A stretch of 64,000 nucleotides of DNA from Limnephilus marmoratus (GCA_917880885.1 OU862928.1:42148962-42212961), one strand, 5' to 3'; positions 1-10,564 are shown, counted from the stretch's first letter. A program made the numbers and translations. The notes: generated from the letters alone by a model not told the origin.

Positions 1-942
1 CCGCTGTTGCGGTGGGTATTGGTAATGATCCCTCTCAAGATCGAGGGATCAAATGCTGCGGTATGTTGTGGACTGTATGCGTGGTTCTTATCTATTTTAT
101 TATATTTTATCTCACTTACCCAGACTGCTTCCCTCTTCGTTCAGTGTTCACTGGGAAGGTAGGTATGTTAGTATGGGAGATTTTGGAAGGGAATGGCGAC
201 TGGGAATGAACAATTAATTGATCGCGAAATCATGAGCGAGAATGGATGACCTGCGGTTTTAGAATTACGTTTGCGGTTTGATTATTTAACTGTAAAGCGG
301 TGCGGTATTAAGGACTTGTGTCCCTTGCGGCGAGGCGAATTCAACTGAGGCAGAGGGCCCCCAGTAGGTAGTTTCAAAACACCACATGCAACAATAAAAG
401 GCGCGAACAACCGCGCTGCCGTTAAAATTCGTCAAAAAGGCTTTCTTATCCATAACTTCTAGGTATTCTCAATTACTGAAAGTATAGATAACTTGAGATA
501 TACTTTCTTTATATTGCAAATAAATTACCTTACGAATAAAGATAATTTCGTAGGTCTTTTTAATAAAACTTCCCATCTGAACATAACTTCTTTGAAGAAT
601 TCTTTCTCCCTGAAATGAATTGTTAATGAAATGAATGCCTACTTACTCGGTATGAAGAACCGACTGGTTAGAAGTTGTAATGAAGAAACCTTGTAGCTGC
701 TTCTCAGAAAATCACTTAGAAAGTTACACGTACTTGCATATGATTGGCACTCACCTGAAATAAAGGGAAAAATACAGGTTATTATATTGATTTTTCAATT
801 ATATTATATACAGCTAATAAATAGAGGAAAGAGCAAAAAAAATCATTAGTCGACATAATAATTGAAGAGCTCAGCGGAAGAGTGGCCCAACCCACGAAAA
901 TTGTAATCAGCGAAAACATCATTTTTTGTCATGTCTATGAAG
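1..942. other. Unassigned AT-rich sequence
   Basis: No gene or recognised repeat is visible. A 65-codon open frame near the start has no recognisable domain. The segment ends at an (AACT)n run that belongs to the next element. Confidence 0.5.
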
Positions 943-1683
943 CTACTAACTAACTAACTAACTAACCATCACGCCGTTTCCCCGCAGGGGTAGGCAGAGA
1001 CGACGGACCGCCAAACAACTCGGTCTTGGCACACACTCTTTGCCTCGCTCACATTCATACATCGTCGCATACATTCTCTTCTATTATTCTGACTTTTGAC
1101 ATGGCCCGACTCAAGTATCTGATTCACTTGATCGTGCCACGTCTTCCTCGGGCGTCCCCGACTTCTTCTTCCATTCACATTCGCGTCGTATATTCTTCTT
1201 ACACTACTTTCTTCGTTCATTCGCTCTACGTGCCCAAACCATCTGAGGCTCCCTTTCTTAATCTTACTCATTATGCTTACATCAGTCTTACATTCTTTGC
1301 GGATATCCACATCTACGATCATACATTGTTTATATTTATATTTCTGTTTATATTATACCCTTATGGAATGTGTGGGATTGCACTCTCCTCCCCACATACT
1401 GGAATAAACACTTAAAAAAAAAAAAAAAAATGTTTTACCACACATACGTCTCAGGAATCTTATTTCAAAAGCATTCAGTTAACTTTCATCCTTCCTCTGC
1501 CAGTTCCATGCCTCACTGCCATACATAAGGGTAGGTACCATGACTCCATTGTGGACTGCTAGCTTCGCTTCTTTTGACAGTTTTTTTATTAGCGCCAACG
1601 GCATTCAGTCCACTATTAATGGAGTTACCTGCATTCATCCTTCTTTCAATATCTCTATCAGCCTTTCCATCTCTCGTAAGCTA
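943..1683 (-). mobile_element. RTE-like LINE 3' end, copy 1 (5'-truncated, interrupted)
   Basis: The minus strand encodes the C-terminal tail of an RTE-like LINE polyprotein, with the motifs LRWFGHVERMNEE and GRRSRGRPRKTWHDQ. It matches the plus-strand copy at 17.9-18.9 kb over its whole length. The 3' terminus is a (GTTA)n microsatellite, read here as aactaactaac at 943-965; short tandem 3' tails are typical of RTE-type LINEs. The copy begins around the residues for TRDGRADRDIERR, so it is heavily 5'-truncated, and a 103-bp insertion at 1328-1430 splits it. It is a dead relic. The clade name is inferred from the tail motif and could be a related clade. Confidence 0.8.
1328..1430 (+). mobile_element. 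Short poly(A)-tailed retro-insertion nested in the LINE copy
   Basis: Compared with the two other copies of the surrounding LINE, about 103 bp are extra here. The insert ends in AATAAA followed a few bases later by a 17-A run on the plus strand, opposite to the host LINE. That is the form of a very short 5'-truncated retrotransposed transcript. The source family is not represented elsewhere in the window and the target duplication is not clear. Confidence 0.65.
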
Positions 1684-1769
1684 CAGTGGCAAAATTTTAG
1701 TTTTCACTATTTCAAATATCCTTTAAAATCAGTAAAAACTAAAATTGGGCCACTGCGGCTATAATTATT

Positions 1770-2690
1770 ATAAACACATTTTTTGCTGTCATTTTACAAG
1801 TTATATGAATGGAAAAATTTACAGCGTTTCTTTAAAGCTATTTAAGATATTTGCTGTATTTTAAACGTGTCGTATTTTATTAAGAGCATAAATCGAAAAT
1901 CCACATTTCGTCGAAAGTTGTTCTTACGATCGTGCAGGGTGGTTACAATGAGAAAGATTAATTATTCTCCGTACCAGCTTTTTAAAATTATAACTCAATT
2001 GCGATTTTATTTCATTCCAAATTTGCTTTAATTTACACCTACATCCAAAAATGCTGAAAGGCGTGATGATAAAACTATTAAATTATTGTACTTTTTATAA
2101 TTATTTTTTTATTACAAGTATTTATTATTTTTCAATAATGTCTAAGTTAAATAAGAATGTTAAAAAAATTTAAATATATTAGTTTGTAAGTGCGCAAATA
2201 AATACACAAACGGACCATGTACGTATATATTTTTTAATGATTTTATTTAAACTAAAATAAAAATTCTAAAACATGCGATACACAGATAATGTATTGATTT
2301 ATTTTACTACATGATTATATGATTTGAAATGGGTGTGGTATAATACAAAATCTTTTTTGAAAATTTAACAAATCTGCCAACGACCTGTGGTATAACCTTA
2401 TTATGCTAAAAAAAAAAATTTCTCAAAAATTTAAAACATGCGAATGCTAGATAAAAGAACAATCTTTCGAAATCCATTAATAATTTTTTGTCGAAGAGAG
2501 TCAATACGTCTGGAATCTGATTTAAAAATGACATATTTCTGGTTTTCTCTGGTAATACCCTCTTAAAAAATTTCACAATTTTCGCTTGAATATTGTCGTT
2601 TATAATATTAGCGCGCTCTTTCTAACATCCGTACTTAAATATCCCCCCTTCTTCTCTGTGAGCGCTTAATACCATATCTTAAAGTAAAGT
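1770..2690. repeat. Dispersed repeat Y interrupted by a TTAA-flanked MITE
   Basis: The flanks (about 1770-1880 and 2567-2690) match a continuous repeat at 60.9-61.26 kb and the inside of the hAT-like element near 38.9-39.2 kb. Shared landmarks are 'ttttacaagttat', a 'gtgttttatt' stretch and 'ttagcgcgctc' followed by a C/T-rich end. The middle is a separate insertion (1884-2562). The class is unknown. Confidence 0.6.
1884..2562 (+). mobile_element. TTAA-flanked non-autonomous transposon, copy 1
   Basis: TTAA lies immediately outside both ends (1880-1883 and 2563-2566). A second copy at 14286-14998 has the same arrangement and matches along its length. The ends are imperfect inverted repeats of the form GAG(G/C)GcaTTAaCCAG. 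A TTAA target is the hallmark of piggyBac-type transposition, although the end does not begin with the usual CCY. There is no transposase. It sits inside repeat Y, so it is the younger insertion. Confidence 0.65.
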
Positions 2691-3270
2691 GTTTATTAAG
2701 TGTAATATTTTTTTTATATTATCATTTTCCTTTGAATTTCAATCGTACTACTCATCTGTGAGATTCAGTTTCAGCAATTATTTTTCTTTTTTATTATTAG
2801 CACAACTTCTGAACAATGAACAAAGCACTGAAGTTTGTTTATTATCGCGTTGACATTATAAAAACCTTTTCAGCAAAAATTTCGTTGCAATAAAAAATAC
2901 CAATCTACATCGCGGAGCATCCCTTTGATCAGCGAGAAAACTCACAGTATTCTCAAAATAACCTGGAAAATCTAGAAGCTGTTTTTTTTCTGAAGGAGAC
3001 GTTATTATAATTTGTTTTAAAACATATGCCAGAAGGTTTCCAAAAAAGAACTTTCGAGAAAGCGGCGCGCGTTCCAAATGAAACTTGGTTCTTTTATTTC
3101 GGTTGAAGCTTTGGTATGAAAATTACAAGATTGGCGACCGAATAATAAATGACATTTTTAACTTTTTTTTCATTTACCGATTATGGTTTATTTAATTTTG
3201 TTGTGATATAATAAAAAGCGGCTTTGGTTATTATATTATCACTTTTAATATATGTACATACTTTCAATTT
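2691..3270. other. Unassigned AT-rich sequence
   Basis: I see no gene-like frame of note and no second copy within the window. Confidence 0.45.
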
Positions 3271-3602
3271 GGGAGGCGGGAATGGGTACCGCCGCCCCGG
3301 GAACCTTTATTGGATAACCAACACCTCTGCCATAGGTCACCCCAAGTGGTTCGCTACGTTTGGTGATTTAGCAGGGGTGTCCGGGTTCATGGGGTGAGGT
3401 TTGTCTGGGTCTTGGAGGCAGATGACCAGGACATACTGAACCCCAGATTCCTACCCACCCCTTAAACCCTTTTCCTTCCCAGAACTCTCCTCTCCTTCCT
3501 TTCCTTAAAAAAACCCTCCACGCAGCATCCCCAAAGATGACATAGGCCCTGAGGGAAATTATTTTCCTCAGGGCCTCCTGTTTGGAGCTCATGCAAAAAA
3601 AA
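3271..3602 (+). mobile_element. GGGAGGCGGG-head non-autonomous retroelement, full-length-like copy
   Basis: This is one of about 12 copies of a family starting GGGAGGCGGGAATGGGTACC and ending in a short A-run. The last ~100 bp match the 3' end of the CR1-like LINE at 20.64-21.69 kb. They include a stem-loop in which GGCCCTGAGG pairs with CCTCAGGGCC (about 3550-3581). There is no coding capacity, and the head shows no good tRNA A or B box. It could be a SINE with an unusual head or an internally deleted LINE derivative. Confidence 0.75.
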
Positions 3603-3713
3603 TTACTAATACATATATTGTTGTACCTTTCTACTGTCAAAGACCTGGTTTTCTAATACAGAATGATAAAACAGATATACTGACAGTATGATAAAATCTA
3701 ACATACCAAGATT

Positions 3714-4023
3714 TTCTATTGAATAAAGTATATTACGGTTAGAGTTATATTGACTAAAGTGTATTATGGTTAGAGTTCTATTGAATAAAGTATATTATGG
3801 TTAGAGTTCTATAGAATAACGTATATGATGGTCAGGGTTCTATTGAATAAAGTATATTATGGTTAGAGTTCTATTGAATAAAGTATATTATGGTTAGAGT
3901 TCTATAGAATAACGTATATGATGGTCAGGGTTCTATTGAATAAAGTATATTATGGTTAGAGTTCTATTGAATAAAGTATATTATGGTTAGATTTCCATTG
4001 AATAAAAGTTCGTATATCATGGT
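3714..4023 (+). repeat. 31-bp minisatellite with 93-bp higher-order unit
   Basis: Nine 31-bp units plus a degenerate tenth start at 3714, 3745, 3776, 3807, 3838, 3869, 3900, 3931, 3962 and 3993. Two unit types occur: A (...TTGAATAAAGTATATTATGG...) and B (...TAGAATAACGTATATGATGG...). B appears at 3807 and 3900, giving an A-A-B order with a 93-bp period. Confidence 0.9.
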
Positions 4024-4692
4024 TCCATGGAATTGAGCCCAGTTCCATCACTTGTTAGCCTATCTAGGTTATTGTACATCCAGTGTTTAACCGAGTGAAC
4101 TTAGTCAGGCACGTACTTTCAGTGGATTAAAACTTTGCCAGTTTTAACTAGAAGTCTGAAGAAGGAGACAAAGTAGAAGATGAAGTGGTGGAGTATGGAG
4201 AATAAAGGGTTTGACCCAGTAATCGTGTGTAGTAAAGTGGGTACTGACTTATCCTTCTTTTGTACTTTGAAGGGGTTTGACTAGATAAAACGGTAGTAAA
4301 GATTCCACTTTAAAATTAGGACATAGGTATTTTAATTTAAGCTCTGTCATGAACAATCTTCTTTGAAGTGGGAGTCTTTTAACGCAGTGCAATTTTCAAT
4401 ATCGTAGGTATCGTAGGTAGCTCATTGGTTAAGTCAAGTGGTTTTTGGCATAGTTTAACACGTAGTCTTGAAATTTTTCTTCATTTCGTCATTATGTTTT
4501 TTCTCACAATCCGGAAGCCTCGGTTTTGCGCGTAAATTCTGAAACCGTCACTTTGGATCGAGATTGTAAAATATATACGCAAGATAGCTATCATATTTCT
4601 AAGACAATAAGAAGCATTATTTCGTTCTCTTTCTGGTTAAAAGAAAAATACATATGTTTGCATGAGAGGAAGAGAGAGAGAATAACTTTTAA
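4024..4692. other. Unassigned sequence before the piggyBac-like MITE
   Basis: No recognisable gene or repeat. The 111-codon open frame from 4526 runs across the MITE border at 4693 and looks fortuitous. Confidence 0.45.
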
Positions 4693-5454
4693 CCCGTCTA
4701 ATCACAGGAGACCCAAGTTGTCCCAAAACATCATATGCCGCTATAATAACAGGAGACCCAGATTGTCCCAGAGCGACAGTGCATTATTAAAAGTTAGATA
4801 TCTCTCTTCCTGTCATGCGAATATTTGTGATTTCTTTTATGTTAGAAACGGAATAAAATAATGCTTCTCATTGTCTTAGAATTATACGAGCTAGAATGAT
4901 CAAATATTTTACAAACACGATGAAAAGTGACGGTTTAATTTTGCGCCAATTTGTGACGTATCACACATTTAATTTTAAAATAAAATTTATGAAAGTGATA
5001 AAAAGTGAGGTGACAGTTTTATTACAAATTTTGTTTAGAAAAGGAAAACGTATTTTAAATTTAAAGTTTATTCTATTTTAATTACTTTAATTCAAATATT
5101 CACAGGAATGCATTTTTTAGCGAATTTACGTTTCCAATATTAAAATTTTAATAATTAGAATTGAAAATGTTGATTTCTAATAAACCCATAGGAAAGATTA
5201 TTTTATCTAGATTTTAGAACAATTTTTGTTTTTGCAAAAGCATAAAAAAAAACAATAAATAGGAACATTTAAAATGCATAGGAAGAACCAGGAATTTTGC
5301 GCGCAAACCTTGACAGGCAAAAGTTGACAGAAAATTATTTTCTTATTATTCGAGGGGTTAAAATGTAAGGTTGCTCTGGGACGTTTTTGGTCTTATGAAT
5401 GTATAACCATATTACGTGTTTTGGGATATATTTATTTCTAAACAAGCAGACGGG
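4693..5454. mobile_element. piggyBac-like MITE (TTAA target, CCCGTCT ends)
   Basis: The left end reads TTAA|CCCGTCT (TTAA at 4689-4692) and the right end AGACGGG|TTAA (5455-5458). TTAA duplication with CCC-starting inverted ends is the piggyBac signature. Subterminal inverted matches follow (TGTCCCAAAAC against GTTTTGGGATA; TCCCAGAGC against GCTCTGGGA). The AT-rich interior has no transposase, so the 762-bp unit is non-autonomous. Confidence 0.75.
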
Positions 5455-5459
5455 TTAAG

Positions 5460-6215
5460 TCGTTTTTATTTATTTATTTATAACGCCCTTTTTCGGGGCT
5501 TTTACACACGAATGGTAAGAAATATACAATATTTATTTTATATAGCTGATCTACCTCAGTAACAATATTTCATAATTGTTTAAAGATAAATTGAAGATAA
5601 CTGGTAAGTGGTTGAGTGGGCATCGCTTTTGGGTTCCACCTGGGCGTCCCGTGTTTGATTCCTCAGCTGGCTAAGTCCTCCATCATAACACAAGCAACAT
5701 TTTCGGCTTTCTGTGGTGGTAGTAGGAGATTTTCAAACATTGTTGGGTTATTCGTAACCTGGGAATGTTTGTCTTTCTTTAAAAAAAAAAATGTCTACTG
5801 AGTTGGTATAATTGTTTCCCTCCATTAGTATTCTGGGCAAGTTGGCAAAGATGAACATATATGGTAGTTAATTCCAGAATTTCTGCACTGAAGTAAATCC
5901 TGACTTCTAGTATTGCATAGTGGAATCCGAAAGCTTATCAATTCAAGTAATACCGGACTATCAACTAAATCGTTTAAAGGAATACCAAGTCAGCTAAAAT
6001 TCTTCAGTCTGACAATTTGTGCATATTCATATAATTTAAAATAGTATTGTAGTTCGACATAATTGCTGGTTTTGAATTCTTTCAACAGCTTGCGTATGTA
6101 TATTATAATATGGGTTCCAGACGGGAGAATTGTCCTCGAGTTGACTTCTAACATATGCAAAATATAACAGTTTATTTGTTAAAATTTCTAGTTAGCCTAG
6201 TTATAAATCCCAACA
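5460..6215 (-). mobile_element. Jockey/CR1-like LINE C-terminal relic and 3' end, interrupted by a SINE
   Basis: The minus strand translates, with stops, to LYFAYVRSQLEDNSPVWNPY followed by an ERIQNQ stretch. This is the conserved 'YVRSxLExxSxVWxPxxxxxxxxxERIQ' block after the thumb in Jockey/CR1-superfamily reverse transcriptases. The 3' end carries a small hairpin (GCCCC...GGGC) and an AATAAATAAA tail ending near 5460. A tRNA-headed SINE (5599-5791) interrupts it. The coding part has several stops. Confidence 0.7.
5599..5791 (+). mobile_element. tRNA-headed SINE (type C) nested in the LINE relic
   Basis: An A-box-like TGGTTGAGTGG fits TRGYNNANNGG, and a B-box-like GTTTGATTCC follows about 45 bp later. 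A ~110-bp unrelated body and an A-run at 5780-5790 complete the form of a tRNA-derived SINE. The element separates two parts of the minus-strand LINE relic and is therefore younger. The head has decayed and is not a functional tRNA gene. Confidence 0.6.
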
Positions 6216-6359
6216 TTTTAAGCCCCTATTAGAGATTTCTGTTATGTGGTTAACAAATGATAGATTTTGATTTTAGATTTTGTGATTAGTTCTAGAATAG
6301 CCAGTTACTCCCCCGCTTTAAGCTTTCCCATCTACTTTCACTCTCTACTCATTTTAAGT

Positions 6360-6520
6360 TGGGAGGCGGGAATGGGTGCCACCACCCCGGGAACCATTTA
6401 TTGGATAACCAAAACACCTGCTACAGGTCATCCCAAGTAGTTTGATACTTTTGGTTATTTAGCAGGGGCGCCCGGGTTCACATGGAGTAAGATTTGTATA
6501 GGTCTTGGCAGCAGATAAAA
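6360..6520 (+). mobile_element. GGGAGGCGGG-head element, 5' part only
   Basis: Matches the first ~160 bp of the family (GGGAGGCGGGAATGGGTGCC start) and stops after the 'gtcttggcagcaga' position. The LINE-like 3' tail is missing, so this copy is 3'-truncated. Confidence 0.7.
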
Positions 6521-6613
6521 GAATCTAAACAAAGTAAGGTTTGTTTGGCGAAACAGAATCGTGTGACACTCAACCATAATTTCTTACGACAATCGTAAAA
6601 TGATGCCCAAAAA

Positions 6614-7313
6614 TCTTACTAATATTATAAAGGCGAAAGTTTGTATGAATGTATGTTTGTTAATCTTTCACGCAAAAACTGCTTAATGGATTTTAAAGAA
6701 AATTTACAATAATAATATAGCTCATACATCAGAATTAACATATACGAGCTCTGGCATTACGAAATTTGAATAAAAAATTGCAATAGGTGGCACGCGAGCT
6801 ATTTGAAAACTGAATGTACCGGGAATGAATGGATGGAATGCGCGAGGGGGGAGGGGAACCCATCAAAGGGGAGGGGGAAGGGGAATTCGAGAGGGGGGGA
6901 GAACTCGGAAGGTGAATTCGCGGGAGGGGGGAGGCGAATACAGAAGGCGGGAAGGGGAACTGGGAGCGGGGAGGAGAACTCGGGAGGGGTGTTTGCGGGA
7001 CGGGGGGAGTGGAGTGGGGAGATTATATAAAAATGCAATAGGTGGCACGCGAGCTGTTTGAAAACTGAATGTATAGAATGCGGGAGGGGGGAGGGGATCT
7101 GGGAGGGGGGAGAGGAACTCGGGAGGGGAGTTCGCGGGACGGAGGAAGGGGGTAGAGGGAAGGAAGAATCGGAGTGGAAACGCGAGGGGGAAGGGGACGT
7201 GGGAGAGGAAGGGGAGACGGAAGTGGACGAGACGAGATGAATGGGAAAGGACACGTAGGGAGAATCAATTTCTTTATTAAATGGCATAGCAACGCACGCC
7301 GGGAACAAGCTAG
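6614..7313 (+). mobile_element. Helitron-like non-autonomous element, complete
   Basis: The 5' end is A|TCTTACTAATATTATAAAGG and the 3' end is ...GCCGGGAACAAGCTAG|T. The 5'-TC, 3'-CTAG and A/T flanks without target duplication are Helitron features. The ATTATAAAGGCGAAAG start resembles widely seen insect Helitron ends. The interior (6842-7250) is unusually G-rich on the plus strand, with repeated GGGAGGGG-type blocks and two 'ggtggcacgcgagct' units (6787 and 7041). There is no Rep/helicase coding; open frames here are composition artefacts. Confidence 0.7.
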
Positions 7314-7524
7314 TCCAATATAAAAGTGTAAACGGCATGTAAATTCGTAATAAAAACGATAAACTGACAGCGCGGTTTTAGCACAAGGCCCCTACATAAA
7401 TCTTGGTATGAACGGCCAAGCGACATGTCACACGTCATAAAAGTTTCAACGCCCAACGTTTTACACCTCTATCTATGAGGCTTTAAACTTATTTAAACTT
7501 CTGATTCAGCAAGCGACTTACCAG

Positions 7525-7605
7525 CTTCCTTAGCGCAATGGTGTAAGCATTTAGCTTTAAGTCTAGGGTTCGTGGTTTCAATGACGACAGGTTTGTATCG
7601 ACTTT
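7525..7605 (+). repeat. Possible decayed tRNA-like SINE head
   Basis: TAGCGCAATGG fits an A box, and a weak B-box-like GGTTTCAATG lies about 45 bp downstream. No second copy and no poly(A) tail are seen. Confidence 0.3.
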
Positions 7606-7739
7606 TAGCATTTCATAGACACCTAGTCACCGGGAGTCTAAATATTTTTTGTTTATTAAATATCTTCCAGCAAGTTCCCGGTATGCATCGCGATGCCACT
7701 TAAACAAATAAATTTTTTCTCCCTGCGTATCATTTTGCA

Positions 7740-7852
7740 TTCAAGACCCACGGAGTGAACATGGGTCAATTCAAGATCCATGTTCATTCTTCCTCTCCTC
7801 AGAAGGATCCTCCACAAATTATCTTCAAGGATGCATGGAGTTAATGTACAAA
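7740..7852 (+). mobile_element. CR1-like LINE 3' terminal fragment
   Basis: Corresponds to the last ~110 bp of the LINE at 20.64-21.69 kb (gggtc...gatccatgttcattc, tcctcagaaggatcctcca, atggagttaatgtac then an A-run). The stem-loop is largely deleted. Confidence 0.65.
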
Positions 7853-8460
7853 AAAAAATTACTAGTGTGCAGTTCGTAAGCGGTAGAAGTTATACTTTCA
7901 GAAAACTAAAGTAGACAAGAGTTGGGAGGCTACGAAGCACTTCTCAACGAGGAGACCAATTATTAAGAAGCACCGTTAAAAGAGGAGACCAATTATTCTA
8001 TCCCATTATTTTGCAGGCTAATTCCTATAGATGTGCGTGTTTGTCTCTTTTTAGTGACGCTTTTTCGTTTCATCGAGTTTCAAATCACAACAGTACTACA
8101 GAAGTTTTCACTTCAAAGTTATTTCTTTGCATTTTTAAGCGTCCTTGAGTTGATATTTCACGGAAATGTCGCCATAATCTTTAACCAAGCATTATTATTA
8201 TTAGTGCGAGTATTGTTACAATACGCGTGCCTCTTGTCCCTTGTCCGAGCTGACAGGCCGTGAAGCAGGAAATACGCGCCGTCTAGTTCAAGTAACCGCG
8301 AAGTGAGCGCTGGCCGAGCGCCAACTCAACTAGTGAACGCAATAGCCACTGACTGTATATTTACATACGGTGTTCTCTCAGAGTTATGATTTATGAAACT
8401 GTCGATCTAGTGATTTGGTGGAAAAGCGATCGGGTCACAAAATTTATTGACATTATAGTT
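7853..8460. other. Unassigned sequence
   Basis: No recognised gene. The stretch 8225-8340 is richer in GC than its surroundings, but I cannot assign it. Two 'gaggagaccaattatt' units lie near 7950 and 7981. Confidence 0.4.
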
Positions 8461-8725
8461 TTTGAAATGAAACTTCTATAGTAACGCTATGATTTGGATT
8501 TCGGATGAAACGGAAATGACGACTACTGCATCTGCGATGCATCAACTGCGCTCATTGACCACTTTGATTACGATGTCACTTTTAAAGGCTCCTATTGGTT
8601 GATATACGAAATGGAAATTACGCGAGGTCTGCGCTTTGATTGTGACCTCACTTTTCAAGTTTTGGCTGAGATTGTTTTGGTAAAGTTTGCTTCTACCGCG
8701 TGTAAACTACACTCCAATTTTTTTT
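8461..8725 (+). mobile_element. GAAACTTCT-family MITE, copy 1
   Basis: A ~265-bp dispersed unit starting TTTGAAATGAAACTTCT and ending in cttctaccgcgtgtaaac, acactcc and a T-run. Other copies lie near 40.2-40.5 (reverse), 54.3, 61.5, 62.4-63.9 and 63.9 kb. The ends are short imperfect inverted repeats around GAAG(T)..ACTTC. No coding capacity. The class is not settled. Confidence 0.6.
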
Positions 8726-8727
8726 CT

Positions 8728-9300
8728 AAAACTAACTAACTAACCATCACGAGGTTTCCCCGCAGGTGTAGGCAGAGATAACGGACCGCCAAACAACTCG
8801 GTCTTGGCACTCACTCCTTGCCTCACATTCATACATGCTTTTCTATTATTCTGACTCTTGACATGGCCCGACTCAAGTATCTGATTCACTTGGTCGTGCC
8901 ATGTCTTTCTCGGGCGTCCCCGACTTCTTCTACCATTCACATTTGCGTCATATACTCCTTACACTCCTTTCCTCTTTCATTCGCTCTACATGCCCAAACC
9001 ATCGGAGCGTTCATTTGCAGATCTCCACGATTCTCACACGATCATACATGGTTTTACCACACATACGCCTCAGGGATCTCATTCCAACAGCATTCAGTCT
9101 ACTTTCATCCATCCTCATCCAGTTCCATGTCTCACTGCCATACATCAGGGTATGTACCAGTACTCCTCTTTTTGGATGGCTTGCTTCGCTTCTTTGGCAA
9201 TTTTTGTTGGTGCCAACGACGTTCAGTCCTCCATTAATAGTTATCTTAACTCACCCTTATTTCAATATCTCTATCAGCCTTCCCATCTTTTTTCTAAGAA
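8728..9300 (-). mobile_element. RTE-like LINE 3' end, copy 2 (5'-truncated)
   Basis: Reverse-complement match to the LINE tail at 17.9-18.9 kb. It carries the GRRSRGRPRKTWHDQ coding motif and the (GTTA)n 3' tail at 8730-8744. An internal deletion removes the VRRIYD-to-VRE region. Its 3' end abuts the T-run end of the preceding MITE. Confidence 0.75.
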
Positions 9301-9324
9301 TTTCAAAAATACTTGCAAGTTTCT

Positions 9325-9495
9325 GGAAAAAAAGGTGACCGGAGACGAAACATGAGTTTATTTTTTTGAACCTGAATCAAAGAGGCAGTCAATGGAATGG
9401 CATCACACAAACTCTCCAAGGGAAAAAAATTCAAATCTGTGAGATCGGCAGGGAAAGTTATGGCGATGGTGTTCTAGGGTGACCGTGCTTTTTAC
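9325..9495 (+). pseudogene. mariner transposase fragment
   Basis: Reads VTGDET, stop, VYFFEPESKRQSMEW, then after a one-base frameshift FKSVRSAGKVMAMVF and another stop. GDET followed by a tryptophan (here TGA) and then 'FEPESKRQSMEWHH' is the first catalytic-aspartate block of mariner-type DDD transposases. Both stops replace expected Trp codons. Only this middle segment survives and no terminal repeats were found around it. Confidence 0.75.
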
Positions 9496-9698
9496 AACAC
9501 TATGAAACATGCCCCTGTTAAAAGATGGACCATAGCTGTGGACAGAGATTATATGGAAAAGTTATAATTTTTTTTTTTTTTCATAAGAACTAATAGCGAC
9601 AAATAATGGCTATGACCGGACCTAATCAATAAAATACTTAATAAGAAACAAAAACAATTAGCTACAAATAAATTTCTTTATAAAAGCACCCCGACAAA

Positions 9699-10220
9699 CA
9701 ATCAAGACATTCCAAAATATCATTGGCGTAGAATTTGATTTATAAATAATTTTTTTAATCTAAGCGTTAGGAACCTTCCTGTAGATATCAAACCGGCCTT
9801 CTATACAAACAATAACCTTGCCAAATTTTTAATTAATACTAAAGACAAAGAAGATCATTTAAGTTTCTCCGGTATTTATAAACTTAGCTGCAGTGATTGC
9901 CCTGCTTACTATATAGGGAAAACCGCACGTAATGTCAACACTAGAGTAAAAGAACATTTAACATGTTTAAATGGAAAGGGCTTGCAAATCACCTAATCCC
10001 AACAGATCATACTTTTAATAAAATTTCAGGAACTCGCATATTACATAAAAATAATATAGTTATAAAACTAGACAATTTAGAAGCTTTAGAGATTAGGAAA
10101 TCATTAAATACAAATATGTCAGAATTCTTACTCAATAACCAAATCAATTTATCAAATCAAAAAAATTCACCCTATTGCCCTATTTTTAACTTATTTCCAG
10201 CAATCCATCCTAACCCATGA
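9699..10220 (+). pseudogene. Penelope-like GIY-YIG endonuclease, frameshifted
   Basis: The first frame gives RNLPVDIKPAFYTNNNLAKF, then GIYKLSCSDCPAYYIGKTAR and NVNTRVKEH; the GIY begins at 9871. These are the GIY...YIG signature, the insert CxxC (CSDC) typical of Penelope endonucleases, and the catalytic-region R and H/E residues. A stop lies upstream (after HWRRI). After KEHL the reading moves to another frame, giving GLANHLIPTDHTFNKISG and ILHKNNIVIKLDNLEALEIR to 10220. The protein therefore carries at least one stop and one frameshift, and the N-terminal reverse transcriptase is missing. In an intact element the enzyme would nick DNA for target-primed reverse transcription. Confidence 0.85.
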
Positions 10221-10381
10221 TATTATGTATGTGTTTTAGTGTTAGTCTGATGTCCTTCATTATTAATATTATCATATATCTAAATATCGTCCTTTATCTT
10301 ATAATGTAAAATACATCAAAATTTGTTTAATATCTCATTTATTACCGTTAACTGTTGGTTTTTATTTGTGATTAGATGTAT

Positions 10382-10445
10382 ACTGTTGTCTCCCTCCCAC
10401 TAATTGATTATTGTATTGTTGTCTCCCTCCCACTAATTGATTATC
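10382..10445 (+). repeat. Tandem duplication (~33 bp, two units)
   Basis: The unit tgttgtctccctcccactaa plus ttgatta occurs twice in succession inside the Penelope-like 3' region. Confidence 0.8.
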
Positions 10446-10564
10446 CACTTTACCTCTGTCAAATACTTTGTCTCTTTCTAATTATGTTCTTGGTCATTTT
10501 CTTTCTCCCTCTGTCACTCAACTTATATATAAGCCATAGCTCTCACTTAACATTTAGTTATTAT

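Noticed and set aside
1026..1415. 129-residue plus-strand protein
   Set aside because: It is the antisense of the RTE-like LINE tail, with the insert added.
3271..3440. 5S rRNA-derived SINE head
   Set aside because: A weak likeness (aCTTGGGGTGACC) exists only on the strand opposite to the A-tail, so the orientation is wrong.
3714..4023. CRISPR-like array
   Set aside because: Units abut with no spacers and the sequence is eukaryotic. It is a minisatellite.
6799..7338. Long Pro/Ser-rich and Gly/Arg/Glu-rich open frames on both strands
   Set aside because: They are products of the G-rich Helitron core. Several overlap in different frames and none has a domain.
8225..8340. CpG-rich promoter of a host gene
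   Set aside because: No downstream coding frame or other promoter element could be linked to it. Composition alone is not enough.
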